From: UBA1081 sp964454355
GTDB taxonomy: Bacteria; Bacillota; Clostridia; Oscillospirales; Acutalibacteraceae
Direction: 5' to 3'
DNA: 59,169 nt
Assembly (NCBI GenBank): GCA_964454355.1
Contig: CAYVTA010000004.1
Span: 1-59,169, forward strand
The first letter of the stretch is position 1. The number at the start of each line of letters is the position of its first letter. This document shows, in pieces, positions 15,289 to 23,557 of the stretch. The notes under the pieces were generated by a model. It was not told the DNA's origin. It made no database searches and worked only from the letters and a program-made list of their open reading frames with translations. Made by a program: the position numbers and the translations under genes.

Positions 15289-15354
15289 AGGTATTTTGTA
15301 AATAATAATGTAAAATAACCATTGCAGAAATGAATAAAAAAGGAGGTTAATTTG

Positions 15355-17529
15355 ATGAAAATTATTAAGCGCAACGGTTCGGAAGAAATTTTTGATATTA
15401 ATAAAATTATAGCAGCTATTACAAAAGCAGATTGTGCATCTGACAAAAGGGAACTTACTCAGGAAGAAATTGCCGATATAGCGGATTATGTAGAATATAA
15501 ATGCAATAAGCTTGGCAGAGCTGTATCTGTTGAAGAAATACAGGATATGGTTGAAGACCAGATAATGGCTAAAGGTGCATTTGAACTGGCAAAGACATAT
15601 GTTCGTTACAGATATACTCGTTCGTTGGCAAGAAAGGCGAACACGACAGATAACCAGATTTTAACGCTTATTGAATGCAATAATGAAGAGGTTAAACAGG
15701 AGAATTCAAATAAAAACCCCACTGTTAACAGTGTTCAGAGAGATTATATGGCAGGAGAAGTAAGTAAAGATCTCACTAAAAGAATTTTGCTTCCTGCAGA
15801 TATTGTTGAGGCTCATGAGCAGGGGATTATTCATTTTCATGACGCAGACTATTTTGCTCAGCATATGCATAACTGCGATCTCGTAAATCTTGAGGATATG
15901 CTTCAAAACGGAACAGTTATCAGCGGCACACTTATTGAAAAGCCTCATAGCTTTTCTACAGCCTGCAATATTGCAACTCAGATTATTGCTCAGGTAGCAA
16001 GCAACCAGTATGGCGGTCAGAGTATAAGCCTTGCACATCTTGCGCCTTTTGTTCAGACCTCAAGAGACAAAATCAGAAAGTCAGTTTTAAATGAGATTTC
16101 AGAGCTTGGATGTGAAGTTTCTGAAGAAAAGCTTGCATCTATAATTGAAAATAGGTTAAGAGAAGAAATTTCAAAAGGTGTTCAAACCATACAGTATCAA
16201 GTTGTAACTTTGCTTACTACAAACGGTCAGGCTCCTTTTGTAACAGTGTTTATGTATTTAGGTGAAGCGAGATGCGAACAGGAAAAAGCGGATCTTGCAA
16301 TGATTATAGAAGAAACACTCAAACAGCGCTATGAAGGCGTAAAAAACGAAGCAGGTGAGTGGATAACTCCTGCATTTCCCAAGCTTATTTATGTTCTTGA
16401 AGAGGACAATATAAGAGAAGATTCAAAGTATTGGTATCTCACAGAGCTTGCGGCAAAATGTACGGCGAAAAGAATGGTGCCTGATTATATATCCGAAAAA
16501 ATTATGCTTCAGAACAAGGTTGATAAGAATGGCGACGGTCATTGCTACACCTGTATGGGATGTCGTTCTTTCCTTACGCCATACGTTGATGAAAAAGGTA
16601 CACCTAAGTATTACGGACGCTTCAATCAAGGTGTTGTAACAGTAAACCTTATTGACATTGCACTTTCAGCTGACAGAGATGTTGATACCTTCTGGAAAAT
16701 TTTTGATGAACGCATGGAGCTTTGTCACAGGGCATTAAGGTGTCGTCATGAGAGACTTAAAGGTACATACTCTGATGCTGCACCAATCCTTTGGCAATAC
16801 GGTGCTCTTGCAAGGCTGCAGAAAGGCGAGACGATTGACAATCTGCTTTACGGTGGATACTCTACCATTTCTCTCGGTTATGCAGGTCTTTGGGAGACTG
16901 TATATGCATTGTCTAACAAGAAAATGACCGAGCCGGAGGGTAAAGAGTTAGGACTGGCAATCATGCGTAAGCTTAACGAGTACACTGCTAAGTGGAAGGC
17001 TGATGAAAATATTGACTACTCACTTTACGGAACTCCTCTTGAAAGTACCACATATAAATTTTCAAAATGCCTGCAAAAGCGTTTCGGTATTATTGAAGGC
17101 GTTACCGATAAAAGCTATATTACCAATTCATATCATGTTCATGTAACCGAAGAAATTGATGCTTTTGATAAGCTTGAATTTGAATCGCAGTTTCAGGCTC
17201 TTTCTCCCGGCGGAGCAATTTCGTATGTTGAGGTTCCTAATATGCAGGATAATATCCCGGCAGTGCTTAGCGTTATGCAGTTTATTTATGATAACATTAT
17301 GTATGCTGAACTTAACACAAAAAGTGACTATTGTCAGTGTTGCGGATTTGACGGCGAAATCAAAATTGTGAAAGATTCTGACGGTAAGCTTGTTTGGGAG
17401 TGCCCGAAGTGCGGCAATCGTGACCAAGCAAAAATGAATGTAGCAAGACGAACCTGCGGCTATATAGGTACTCAGTATTGGAATCAGGGCAGAACACAGG
17501 AAATACAGGAAAGAGTGCTTCATCTTTAA
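15355..17529 (+). CDS. nrdD: Anaerobic ribonucleoside-triphosphate reductase (class III)
   Basis: A 724-residue glycyl-radical enzyme that makes deoxyribonucleotides without oxygen. An ATP-cone (IIKRNGSEEIFDINKI) occupies the first 100 residues and senses ATP/dATP. The catalytic barrel follows. At the end are four zinc-binding cysteines (CQCCG and CPKCG) and the glycyl-radical motif RRTCGYIG (radical Gly near 702). The ATG at 15355 has AGGAGG 8 bases upstream; the preceding TTG is less likely. It overlaps nrdG by one base. NrdR-like boxes sit upstream. It provides the anaerobic dNTP supply. Confidence 0.97.
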   Translation: MKIIKRNGSEEIFDINKIIAAITKADCASDKRELTQEEIADIADYVEYKCNKLGRAVSVEEIQDMVEDQIMAKGAFELAKTYVRYRYTRSLARKANTTDNQILTLIECNNEEVKQENSNKNPTVNSVQRDYMAGEVSKDLTKRILLPADIVEAHEQGIIHFHDADYFAQHMHNCDLVNLEDMLQNGTVISGTLIEKPHSFSTACNIATQIIAQVASNQYGGQSISLAHLAPFVQTSRDKIRKSVLNEISELGCEVSEEKLASIIENRLREEISKGVQTIQYQVVTLLTTNGQAPFVTVFMYLGEARCEQEKADLAMIIEETLKQRYEGVKNEAGEWITPAFPKLIYVLEEDNIREDSKYWYLTELAAKCTAKRMVPDYISEKIMLQNKVDKNGDGHCYTCMGCRSFLTPYVDEKGTPKYYGRFNQGVVTVNLIDIALSADRDVDTFWKIFDERMELCHRALRCRHERLKGTYSDAAPILWQYGALARLQKGETIDNLLYGGYSTISLGYAGLWETVYALSNKKMTEPEGKELGLAIMRKLNEYTAKWKADENIDYSLYGTPLESTTYKFSKCLQKRFGIIEGVTDKSYITNSYHVHVTEEIDAFDKLEFESQFQALSPGGAISYVEVPNMQDNIPAVLSVMQFIYDNIMYAELNTKSDYCQCCGFDGEIKIVKDSDGKLVWECPKCGNRDQAKMNVARRTCGYIGTQYWNQGRTQEIQERVLHL

Positions 17530-18083
17530 TGAATTACGGAGAAATCAAAAAGTGTGATATTGCCAATGGCGAGGGTGTAAGAGTGTCTCTGTTTGTTTCC
17601 GGCTGTACCCATCACTGTAAAGGTTGCTTTAATTCACAAACCTGGGATTTTAATTTTGGTCAGCCCTTCACAAAGGAAACTGAAGATTATATTATGGAAC
17701 TTCTGAAAAGCTCCTATATAAACGGTTTTACAATTCTCGGCGGCGAACCGTTTGAACCTGATAATCAGCGAGCATTGCTTCCGCTTCTCAGAAGAATTAA
17801 GGCTCAATATCCTCAAAAAAATATCTGGTGTTATACAGGTTACCTCCTTGATAAAGAATTACTGACTGATAGTCGTGCAAGATGTGAGGTTACGGATGAA
17901 ATTCTCAGATGCATTGATGTATTGGTTGACGGCAGATTTATTGAGGAACTGAAAGATGTCAGTCTTGCGTATAAAGGCTCGTCTAATCAGCGAATAATAG
18001 ATGTAAATGCTTCATTGACAGCAAATAAAATTCTTCTTTGGAATATAAGAAGCAACCAGATTGACATGACTAATAATATTTAG
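17529..18083 (+). CDS. nrdG: Anaerobic RNR-activating radical SAM protein
   Basis: A 184-residue activase that uses a 4Fe-4S cluster and S-adenosylmethionine to put the glycyl radical on NrdD. The cluster ligands are C26, C30 and C33 in SGCTHHCKGCFN and the SAM-binding GGEPFEP is near residue 74. The ATG shares one base with the nrdD stop (TAATG), so translation is coupled. A 15-bp terminator ends the two-gene operon immediately downstream. Confidence 0.96.
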   Translation: MNYGEIKKCDIANGEGVRVSLFVSGCTHHCKGCFNSQTWDFNFGQPFTKETEDYIMELLKSSYINGFTILGGEPFEPDNQRALLPLLRRIKAQYPQKNIWCYTGYLLDKELLTDSRARCEVTDEILRCIDVLVDGRFIEELKDVSLAYKGSSNQRIIDVNASLTANKILLWNIRSNQIDMTNNI

Positions 18084-18086
18084 TAT

Positions 18087-18124
18087 AATGAGATAAGTGC
18101 AAATAATGTACTTATCTCATTTTT
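18087..18124 (+). terminator. nrdDG terminator
   Basis: AATGAGATAAGTGCA pairs with TGTACTTATCTCATT over 15 bp (one G-T pair) with a 5-base loop, then TTT. It begins four bases after the nrdG stop and ends just before the next gene, leaving that gene almost no room for a separate promoter. Confidence 0.8.
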
Positions 18125-18138
18125 AGGTGTTGAGTGAA

Positions 18139-20907
18139 TTGACAGAAACTGAAAAGCGAACATCAGCGAAAGCCTTTGCTGAATATTGGAAGGATAAAGG
18201 ATATGAAAAAGGCGAAAGTCAACCATTTTGGCTTTCACTTCTTCGTGATGTATTTGGTGTAGAATCCCCCGAAAAATTTATTGCATTTGAAGAGCAAGTT
18301 CATCTTGACCATACAAGTTTTATTGATGGTTTTATACCGTCTACACATGTGCTTATTGAGCAGAAAAGTAATGGAAAGGACTTGCGAAAAGGAATAAAAC
18401 AGTCTGACGGGTCTTTTTTAACACCGTTCCAACAGGCAAAGCGTTATTCTGCCGAGTTACCTTATTCGCAACGTCCCAGATGGATTGTAACTTGTAATTT
18501 TGAGGAATTTCTCGTATACGATATGGAAAAGCCCAATGGTGAACCGGAACAGATTTTTCTTGCAGATTTGAGCAAGGAATATTATCGGTTACAGTTTCTT
18601 GTTGAGGAACAAAATGAAAATATCAAAAAAGAAATGGAAATTTCAATACAGGCCGGAAATCTTGTTGGTGTTCTTTATGAAGAATTGCTGAAACAATATA
18701 TTCACCCTGAAAATCCAGAATCACTAAAAAGCCTTAATATGCTTTGTGTTCGTCTTGTATTTTGTTTGTATGCTGAAGATGCCGGAATCTTTGGTTCACA
18801 TCTTAAATTTCATAATTATTTAAAGCGTTTTTCGCCTGCTGATACGAGACGAGCATTGATTGATTTATTTAAAATTCTTGATACCAAAACTGAGGACAGA
18901 GATCCGTATCTTGATGCTCAATTACTGTCTTTTCCCTATGTGAATGGCGGCTTGTTTGCTGATGAAAATATTGAAATACCAAATTTTAACGAGAAGATTA
19001 TTGATGTTCTTCTTAATAAAGCAAGCGAGGATTTTGACTGGAGTGATATCAGTCCCACTATTTTTGGTGCTGTATTTGAAAGTACCTTGAATCCGGAAAC
19101 ACGCAGAAGCGGAGGAATGCATTACACTTCAATTGAAAATATACATAAAGTAATTGATCCGTTATTTCTTGATGAACTAAAACAGGAGCTTGAGGAGCTC
19201 AAATCGATTCCTGTTGAAAAAACAAGAATACAAAAGCTAAATGAATTTCAGCAAAAGCTCTCTATGCTCACATTTTTTGATCCTGCTTGCGGCTCCGGCA
19301 ATTTCTTGACTGAAACATATATTTCATTAAGAAGGCTTGAAAATGAGGTTCTGCTTGAAATAACAAATGGTCAGATTACATTTGATATTGATGGCATAAT
19401 TAAGGTATCAATACGTCAGTTTTATGGTATTGAAATTAATGACTTTGCTGTTACTGTAGCAAAAACTGCACTTTGGATTGCTGAATCGCAAATGATGAGA
19501 GAAACTGAAGAAATTATACATTCATCTATCGATTTTCTTCCGCTTAAATCTTATGCAAATATTGTTGAGGGTAACGCTCTTCGTATTGATTGGGAAACAG
19601 TTGTACCCAAGGATAAGCTCAATTATATTATGGGCAATCCGCCGTTTGTTGGATATTCTTTACAAACACCTGAGCAAAAGCAAGATATTCTTTCAATTTA
19701 TGTTGATGAAAAGGGCAATCAATATAAAACTGCAGGCAAAATTGACTATGTTTCAGGTTGGTATTTTAAGGCTTCGCTTTTGATGCAGAATACAAATATA
19801 TGCACTGCTTTTGTTTCCACAAACTCTATTACACAGGGCGAGCAGGTCGCAAGTGTATGGAAACCTTTATATGATCGCTTTAATATTCATATTGATTTTG
19901 CATACCGTACTTTCCGTTGGGACAGCGAAGCAAGCTTAAAAGCTCACGTTCATTGTGTTATTGTTGGATTTAGTGTTGTTGAAAACTTGAAAGATAGACA
20001 ACTTTACTCATCAGACAGACTTCAATTGGTAAAAAATATTAATGCTTATCTCATTGATGCACCTAATGTTTTTATTGAGAGCAGAACAAAGCCCATCTCT
20101 AAAGTGTTACCAATGAGTACTGGCAACAGACCGGCAGATGGTGGGCATTTAATACTTAATCAAGAAGAATTTGATGAATTCATTGCAAAAGAACCCCAAG
20201 GTAAAAAATATATAAGAAAATTAATAGGTGCAACCGAATATATCAATAATATATCACGATATTGTCTTTGGTTGGTTGACGCTAATCCTGCAGAGTTAAG
20301 AAAAATGCCTGAAATTATGAAGCGGGTTGAAGCATGCAGACAAGATAGATTGAATGGTGCACCTGATAGACAAAAACTTGCTGAAACACCAACTTTGTTT
20401 AGGGAACAGAAGAATCCCCAAACTTTTATTGTTGTTCCTGCTACATCATCTGAAAACAGACGATATATTCCCATAGGTTTTCTTGATAAAAATACAATTC
20501 CGACAAATGCTGTCATTATTATTGAGAATGCAACATTATATAATTTTGGAGTTTTAACTTCTAATGTTCATATGGCTTGGATGCGTGCAGTTTGTGGCAG
20601 ATTAAAGAGTGACTATCGTTATTCAAAGGATATAGTTTACAACAATTTCCCTTGGCCTGATCCAACAGATGAACAAAAAGCGGAAATTGAAAAAACCGCA
20701 CAGGCTATCCTTGATGCCCGTGCATTATATCCTGACTGCTCACTTGCTGATCTTTATGATGAACTGACAATGCCTGTTGAGCTCCGTAAGGCACATCAGG
20801 CAAATGATAAAGCAGTTATGAAGGCTTACGGATTCTGGGGAAAAATTAAAACGGAATCTGAATGTGTAGCTGAGCTTATGAAAATGTATCAGCAGCTTAT
20901 CGAATAA
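18139..20907 (+). CDS. MmeI-like type IIL restriction-modification enzyme
   Basis: A single polypeptide of about 922 residues that both methylates and probably cuts DNA. The N-terminal PD-ExK-type nuclease region has ESQPFWLSLLRDVFG, then Asp, Glu and Lys in IDGFIPSTHVLIEQKS (D67, E78, K80 from the GTG at 18127). A helical spacer follows. The gamma-class N6-adenine methyltransferase has motif I DPACGSGNFLTE (about residue 388) and motif IV NPPFVGY (about 508). The C-terminal target recognition and helical domains end the protein. The TTG at 18139 has AGGTG upstream; the GTG at 18127 abuts the nrdDG terminator. No partner subunit or BREX gene lies nearby. The recognition site is unknown. Confidence 0.88.
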   Translation: MTETEKRTSAKAFAEYWKDKGYEKGESQPFWLSLLRDVFGVESPEKFIAFEEQVHLDHTSFIDGFIPSTHVLIEQKSNGKDLRKGIKQSDGSFLTPFQQAKRYSAELPYSQRPRWIVTCNFEEFLVYDMEKPNGEPEQIFLADLSKEYYRLQFLVEEQNENIKKEMEISIQAGNLVGVLYEELLKQYIHPENPESLKSLNMLCVRLVFCLYAEDAGIFGSHLKFHNYLKRFSPADTRRALIDLFKILDTKTEDRDPYLDAQLLSFPYVNGGLFADENIEIPNFNEKIIDVLLNKASEDFDWSDISPTIFGAVFESTLNPETRRSGGMHYTSIENIHKVIDPLFLDELKQELEELKSIPVEKTRIQKLNEFQQKLSMLTFFDPACGSGNFLTETYISLRRLENEVLLEITNGQITFDIDGIIKVSIRQFYGIEINDFAVTVAKTALWIAESQMMRETEEIIHSSIDFLPLKSYANIVEGNALRIDWETVVPKDKLNYIMGNPPFVGYSLQTPEQKQDILSIYVDEKGNQYKTAGKIDYVSGWYFKASLLMQNTNICTAFVSTNSITQGEQVASVWKPLYDRFNIHIDFAYRTFRWDSEASLKAHVHCVIVGFSVVENLKDRQLYSSDRLQLVKNINAYLIDAPNVFIESRTKPISKVLPMSTGNRPADGGHLILNQEEFDEFIAKEPQGKKYIRKLIGATEYINNISRYCLWLVDANPAELRKMPEIMKRVEACRQDRLNGAPDRQKLAETPTLFREQKNPQTFIVVPATSSENRRYIPIGFLDKNTIPTNAVIIIENATLYNFGVLTSNVHMAWMRAVCGRLKSDYRYSKDIVYNNFPWPDPTDEQKAEIEKTAQAILDARALYPDCSLADLYDELTMPVELRKAHQANDKAVMKAYGFWGKIKTESECVAELMKMYQQLIE

Positions 20908-20925
20908 GTCATTTTTACAAAAACT

Positions 20926-20953
20926 AAAACGGCCGGAATTTCCGACCGTTTTT
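20926..20953 (+). terminator. Terminator of the MmeI-like gene
   Basis: AAAACGG-C-CGGA and TCCG-A-CCGTTTT form a stem with one C-A mismatch and a very short loop, followed by TTC. It can also serve the convergent minus-strand gene. Confidence 0.7.
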
Positions 20954-20966
20954 CTCTGTTTAAATA

Positions 20967-22595
20967 TTAATCAAATATTACCATTATTTCATGAATTAAT
21001 GTTTGGAAGAAGTTTTTGATAAGTCTGATAAATCTTTGGATTATTGATTCTTCTTCATATTCAGCATCAACACCGGTACCTGCGTAGCAACCGATATTGT
21101 TGCTTGTTATCTCATTGCCGAAGAAATCAGTTGTGATATCATCTTCAATTGCAACGCCTGCTCCGATAAGAGGGGAGTCAGCAGAAAGAACATAACTCAT
21201 AATATCGGATGTGTCATCACCTGCAAAACCGGGATTGATATTAAGTGAGCAAATATCAATAAGAGGATTGATAACATTGTAGTAGCAGTTATTTGTGATA
21301 GTGTTGCCTCTGATAATATTATCAAGGTCATATGCCATTGTTTCTCCGTCTGTAAGAACAAATACGTTATTTGCGACATATGAATTGTAGAGATTCTTTA
21401 TCTGGAATTCGCCGCCGTTAATGATTGTGTTATTGTAGAAGCTGAATTCGTGCTCGCCGCAAGAACCTACTGCAGTTGTACTTCTTCCTCCGTTATCGTT
21501 TACAGATAAACAGTAACGAACCGTGTTTCCGTGATGTCCGCTGTAGTTCGGGTTGTTGCACATAAAACGCATATTATCGTGAGAATAGATGTACTGATAT
21601 GTGCAATTGTGTGTGTATGAGTCAAAGTCAACAGCCATGCCGTCACCGACATTCTTCTGACCTGCAATTTCACAGTATTGAATAGTACTGTTTACACTGC
21701 CCCAGAACCAGCAAGCAGCTGTGAAATAGAGAATTTCTCCGTTTTCATCAACACCTTCGCCCTGGCAACAATTAATCATTCGGCAATTTGTGACAAGTGC
21801 GCCGTCACACATACCTATAATCATAGCTTCTGCATCCATATCATGAAGATAGCAGTTTGCAATATAAAGACCTTCATTGAATACGGGATCGATTTCTTCT
21901 TCAGTTTCGCACCAAGGTGTTTCTGCTTCATTCCATGAGCCCCAAATAATAAATCCGTTTGCAACATCATAGACTTCGCAGTTTGTGATTGTAAGATTAT
22001 TGACAGGATATCTTGATGTTGCCGGAAGTGATTTCACCATAACAGCAGCTCTTGCAGCAGCAGCACCTCTGCTGCAATCATCACGACTTGTAACTTTGCC
22101 GTTTGGCATATCATAAAAATATACATTATCAATAGTAATACCAACGGACTCCTTGTTTTCAGTGTTAATCCAAATACCGCCACCATTGGGAGCTGTAATG
22201 GAAATATCACTGATAGTTATATAAGAGCAGTCAATGAGTGTCATGACCTCTGTTGCCTCATTAGTGTAAAGTACGGCAGCATCACCATCACCGTAGGATG
22301 AAATAACAATGGGGTTTTCTTCTGTGCCGCACCAATCGTACAGGGTAAATCCGCTGTCATAGGTACCGCCGTTTCTGAAAAGGAATTTGTCACCAGGGTT
22401 TACTTCTGTAAATTTAAGTCCTGCGATAGTTTTAATTGCATCGGATTCACTTAAACCGCTGTTTGAATCATCGCCGTCAATGGCATCAATGTAATAAGTC
22501 GTTCCGACTGAGTCTGCAGATGATACTAATCCAATGCAGCCGAAAAGTATAGAAATTGCCAAGATAATGCTTAAGAATTTCTTTGTAGTTTGCAT
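20967..22595 (-). CDS. Secreted right-handed beta-helix protein (DUF1565/pectate-lyase-like)
   Basis: A 542-residue exported protein. The start at 22595 is chosen because AAAGGAG lies upstream inside the longer frame. A signal peptide (KKFLSIILAISILFG, likely cut after VSSA) is followed by YYIDAIDGDDSNSGLSESDA, the usual opening of DUF1565 beta-helix proteins. Repeated turns (ITNCEVYDV, IANCYLHDMD, VTNCRMINCC, YNNTIINGG) form the helix to about residue 470. The last 30 residues (SIIQRFIRLIKNFFQTLIHE and on) make an amphipathic tail that may hold it to the cell surface. Polysaccharide binding or lyase activity is possible, but no catalytic residues can be assigned. The cysteine in LFGC could be a lipobox. 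Confidence 0.85.
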   Translation of the reverse strand: MQTTKKFLSIILAISILFGCIGLVSSADSVGTTYYIDAIDGDDSNSGLSESDAIKTIAGLKFTEVNPGDKFLFRNGGTYDSGFTLYDWCGTEENPIVISSYGDGDAAVLYTNEATEVMTLIDCSYITISDISITAPNGGGIWINTENKESVGITIDNVYFYDMPNGKVTSRDDCSRGAAAARAAVMVKSLPATSRYPVNNLTITNCEVYDVANGFIIWGSWNEAETPWCETEEEIDPVFNEGLYIANCYLHDMDAEAMIIGMCDGALVTNCRMINCCQGEGVDENGEILYFTAACWFWGSVNSTIQYCEIAGQKNVGDGMAVDFDSYTHNCTYQYIYSHDNMRFMCNNPNYSGHHGNTVRYCLSVNDNGGRSTTAVGSCGEHEFSFYNNTIINGGEFQIKNLYNSYVANNVFVLTDGETMAYDLDNIIRGNTITNNCYYNVINPLIDICSLNINPGFAGDDTSDIMSYVLSADSPLIGAGVAIEDDITTDFFGNEITSNNIGCYAGTGVDAEYEEESIIQRFIRLIKNFFQTLIHEIMVIFD

Positions 22596-22625
22596 ATGTA
22601 TGCTCCTTTGCATGTTAATAAAGCC

Positions 22626-22654
22626 ATTTTAGCACTTTTTTACAAAAAATTCAA
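22626..22654 (-). promoter_or_regulatory. Promoter of the beta-helix gene
   Basis: Minus-strand TTGAAT (22649-22654) and TAAAAT (22626-22631) are separated by 17 bases, about 30 bases before the chosen start. Confidence 0.5.
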
Positions 22655-22671
22655 TATCAAATATAAAAAAA

Positions 22672-22697
22672 CTGCGCCGTATGGATAAACGACGCAG
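22672..22697 (-). terminator. Terminator of the PAP2 gene
   Basis: CTGCG-C-CGT pairs with ACG-A-CGCAG around an 8-base loop, followed on the minus strand by seven U. It starts six bases past the PAP2 stop. Confidence 0.75.
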
Positions 22698-22703
22698 AAA
22701 ATT

Positions 22704-23369
22704 TTAAGCAGATTTTTTCTTTTTAATCAATTCCGCTATGTCAAAATCGTTAAACTTGGTCTTTTCGATAAGCTTAAGCACAGCCTTGACAACGAAATAA
22801 GCAATAATACCTGCAACGATACCGCAAAGCATACCGCAAATAACATCAGTGGGATAATGAACCATAAGGTAAATTCTTGAGCAACCAATAAGGACAGCGT
22901 AAACAGGGAAAATCCATTTAATTTTCTTATTGTTTATTGTAAGGAACAATGCTGTTGCAACTTCAAATGCACCGGTTGTGTGTCCGCTGGGGAAGCTTTT
23001 AAAGAGAGATTCTTGATGTGAACCTGCCTCGGTGTACCACTGCCAATATTGAGCATCCTCGGCAAGTGACTGAAACGGTCTGGGTCTTGCAACAATAGGC
23101 TTGATACAAACATTTGTGATAAGTGTACCGATGATTATTGCAAGGAACAAGGTCATACCGACTTTTCTTGTTTTCTTGAAGCAACATAGAATAACACCTA
23201 AAACTGCAAGAGGAATAATAAATTCCGAGTCACCCAAGTGGGTAAAAGCGCTGACTATCGGTGTGAGCCAATCAGCATGAAGTACATTGCCGAAAAATTC
23301 AAATATCGAGTAGTCAAAATTTGCAAAAGTTGTATTCAGCCATTCGGCAAATACAGTAAGAGTTTCCAT
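22704..23369 (-). CDS. PAP2-superfamily membrane phosphatase
   Basis: A 221-residue integral membrane protein with about six hydrophobic segments. The three phosphatase motifs are intact: KPIVARPRP, SFPSGH and SRIYLMVHYPTD, with the catalytic His pair. Family members dephosphorylate phosphatidic acid, phosphatidylglycerophosphate or undecaprenyl pyrophosphate at the outer face. A Lys-rich tail (LIKKKKSA) ends it. GGAGGT precedes the ATG. Recycling of undecaprenyl pyrophosphate is the most useful guess, but the substrate cannot be told. Confidence 0.92.
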   Translation of the reverse strand: METLTVFAEWLNTTFANFDYSIFEFFGNVLHADWLTPIVSAFTHLGDSEFIIPLAVLGVILCCFKKTRKVGMTLFLAIIIGTLITNVCIKPIVARPRPFQSLAEDAQYWQWYTEAGSHQESLFKSFPSGHTTGAFEVATALFLTINNKKIKWIFPVYAVLIGCSRIYLMVHYPTDVICGMLCGIVAGIIAYFVVKAVLKLIEKTKFNDFDIAELIKKKKSA

Positions 23370-23412
23370 ATGTAAAATACCTCCTAAAAAAATTTTTTGA
23401 TTACAATTTTAT

Positions 23413-23440
23413 AGTATAGCATATGTTAAAAATATTTCAA
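23413..23440 (-). promoter_or_regulatory. Promoter of the PAP2 gene
   Basis: Minus-strand TTGAAA (23435-23440) and TATACT (23413-23418) are separated by 16 bases, 44 bases before the start codon. Confidence 0.5.
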
Positions 23441-23478
23441 GATGTTAAAATAAATTTTATCATTTTTTAACTTAAATA

Positions 23479-23507
23479 TTGACATATATATGCAAACTGT
23501 ATATAAT
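23479..23507 (+). promoter_or_regulatory. Perfect consensus promoter of the phenylacetate-CoA ligase gene
   Basis: TTGACA (23479-23484), a 17-base spacer and TATAAT (23502-23507) match the sigma-A consensus exactly, about 50 bases upstream of the chosen start. It implies strong constitutive expression. Confidence 0.8.
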
Positions 23508-23557
23508 AAATATGTTTAATTTGTTCAAAGTATTATATAATGAAGGGTTTGATTGCA

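Noticed and set aside
18139..20907. Calling the methyltransferase BREX PglX or a type I HsdM
   Set aside because: The N-terminal Asp-Glu-Lys nuclease region and single-chain layout fit MmeI-like enzymes, and no brx, pglZ, hsdR or hsdS genes lie nearby.
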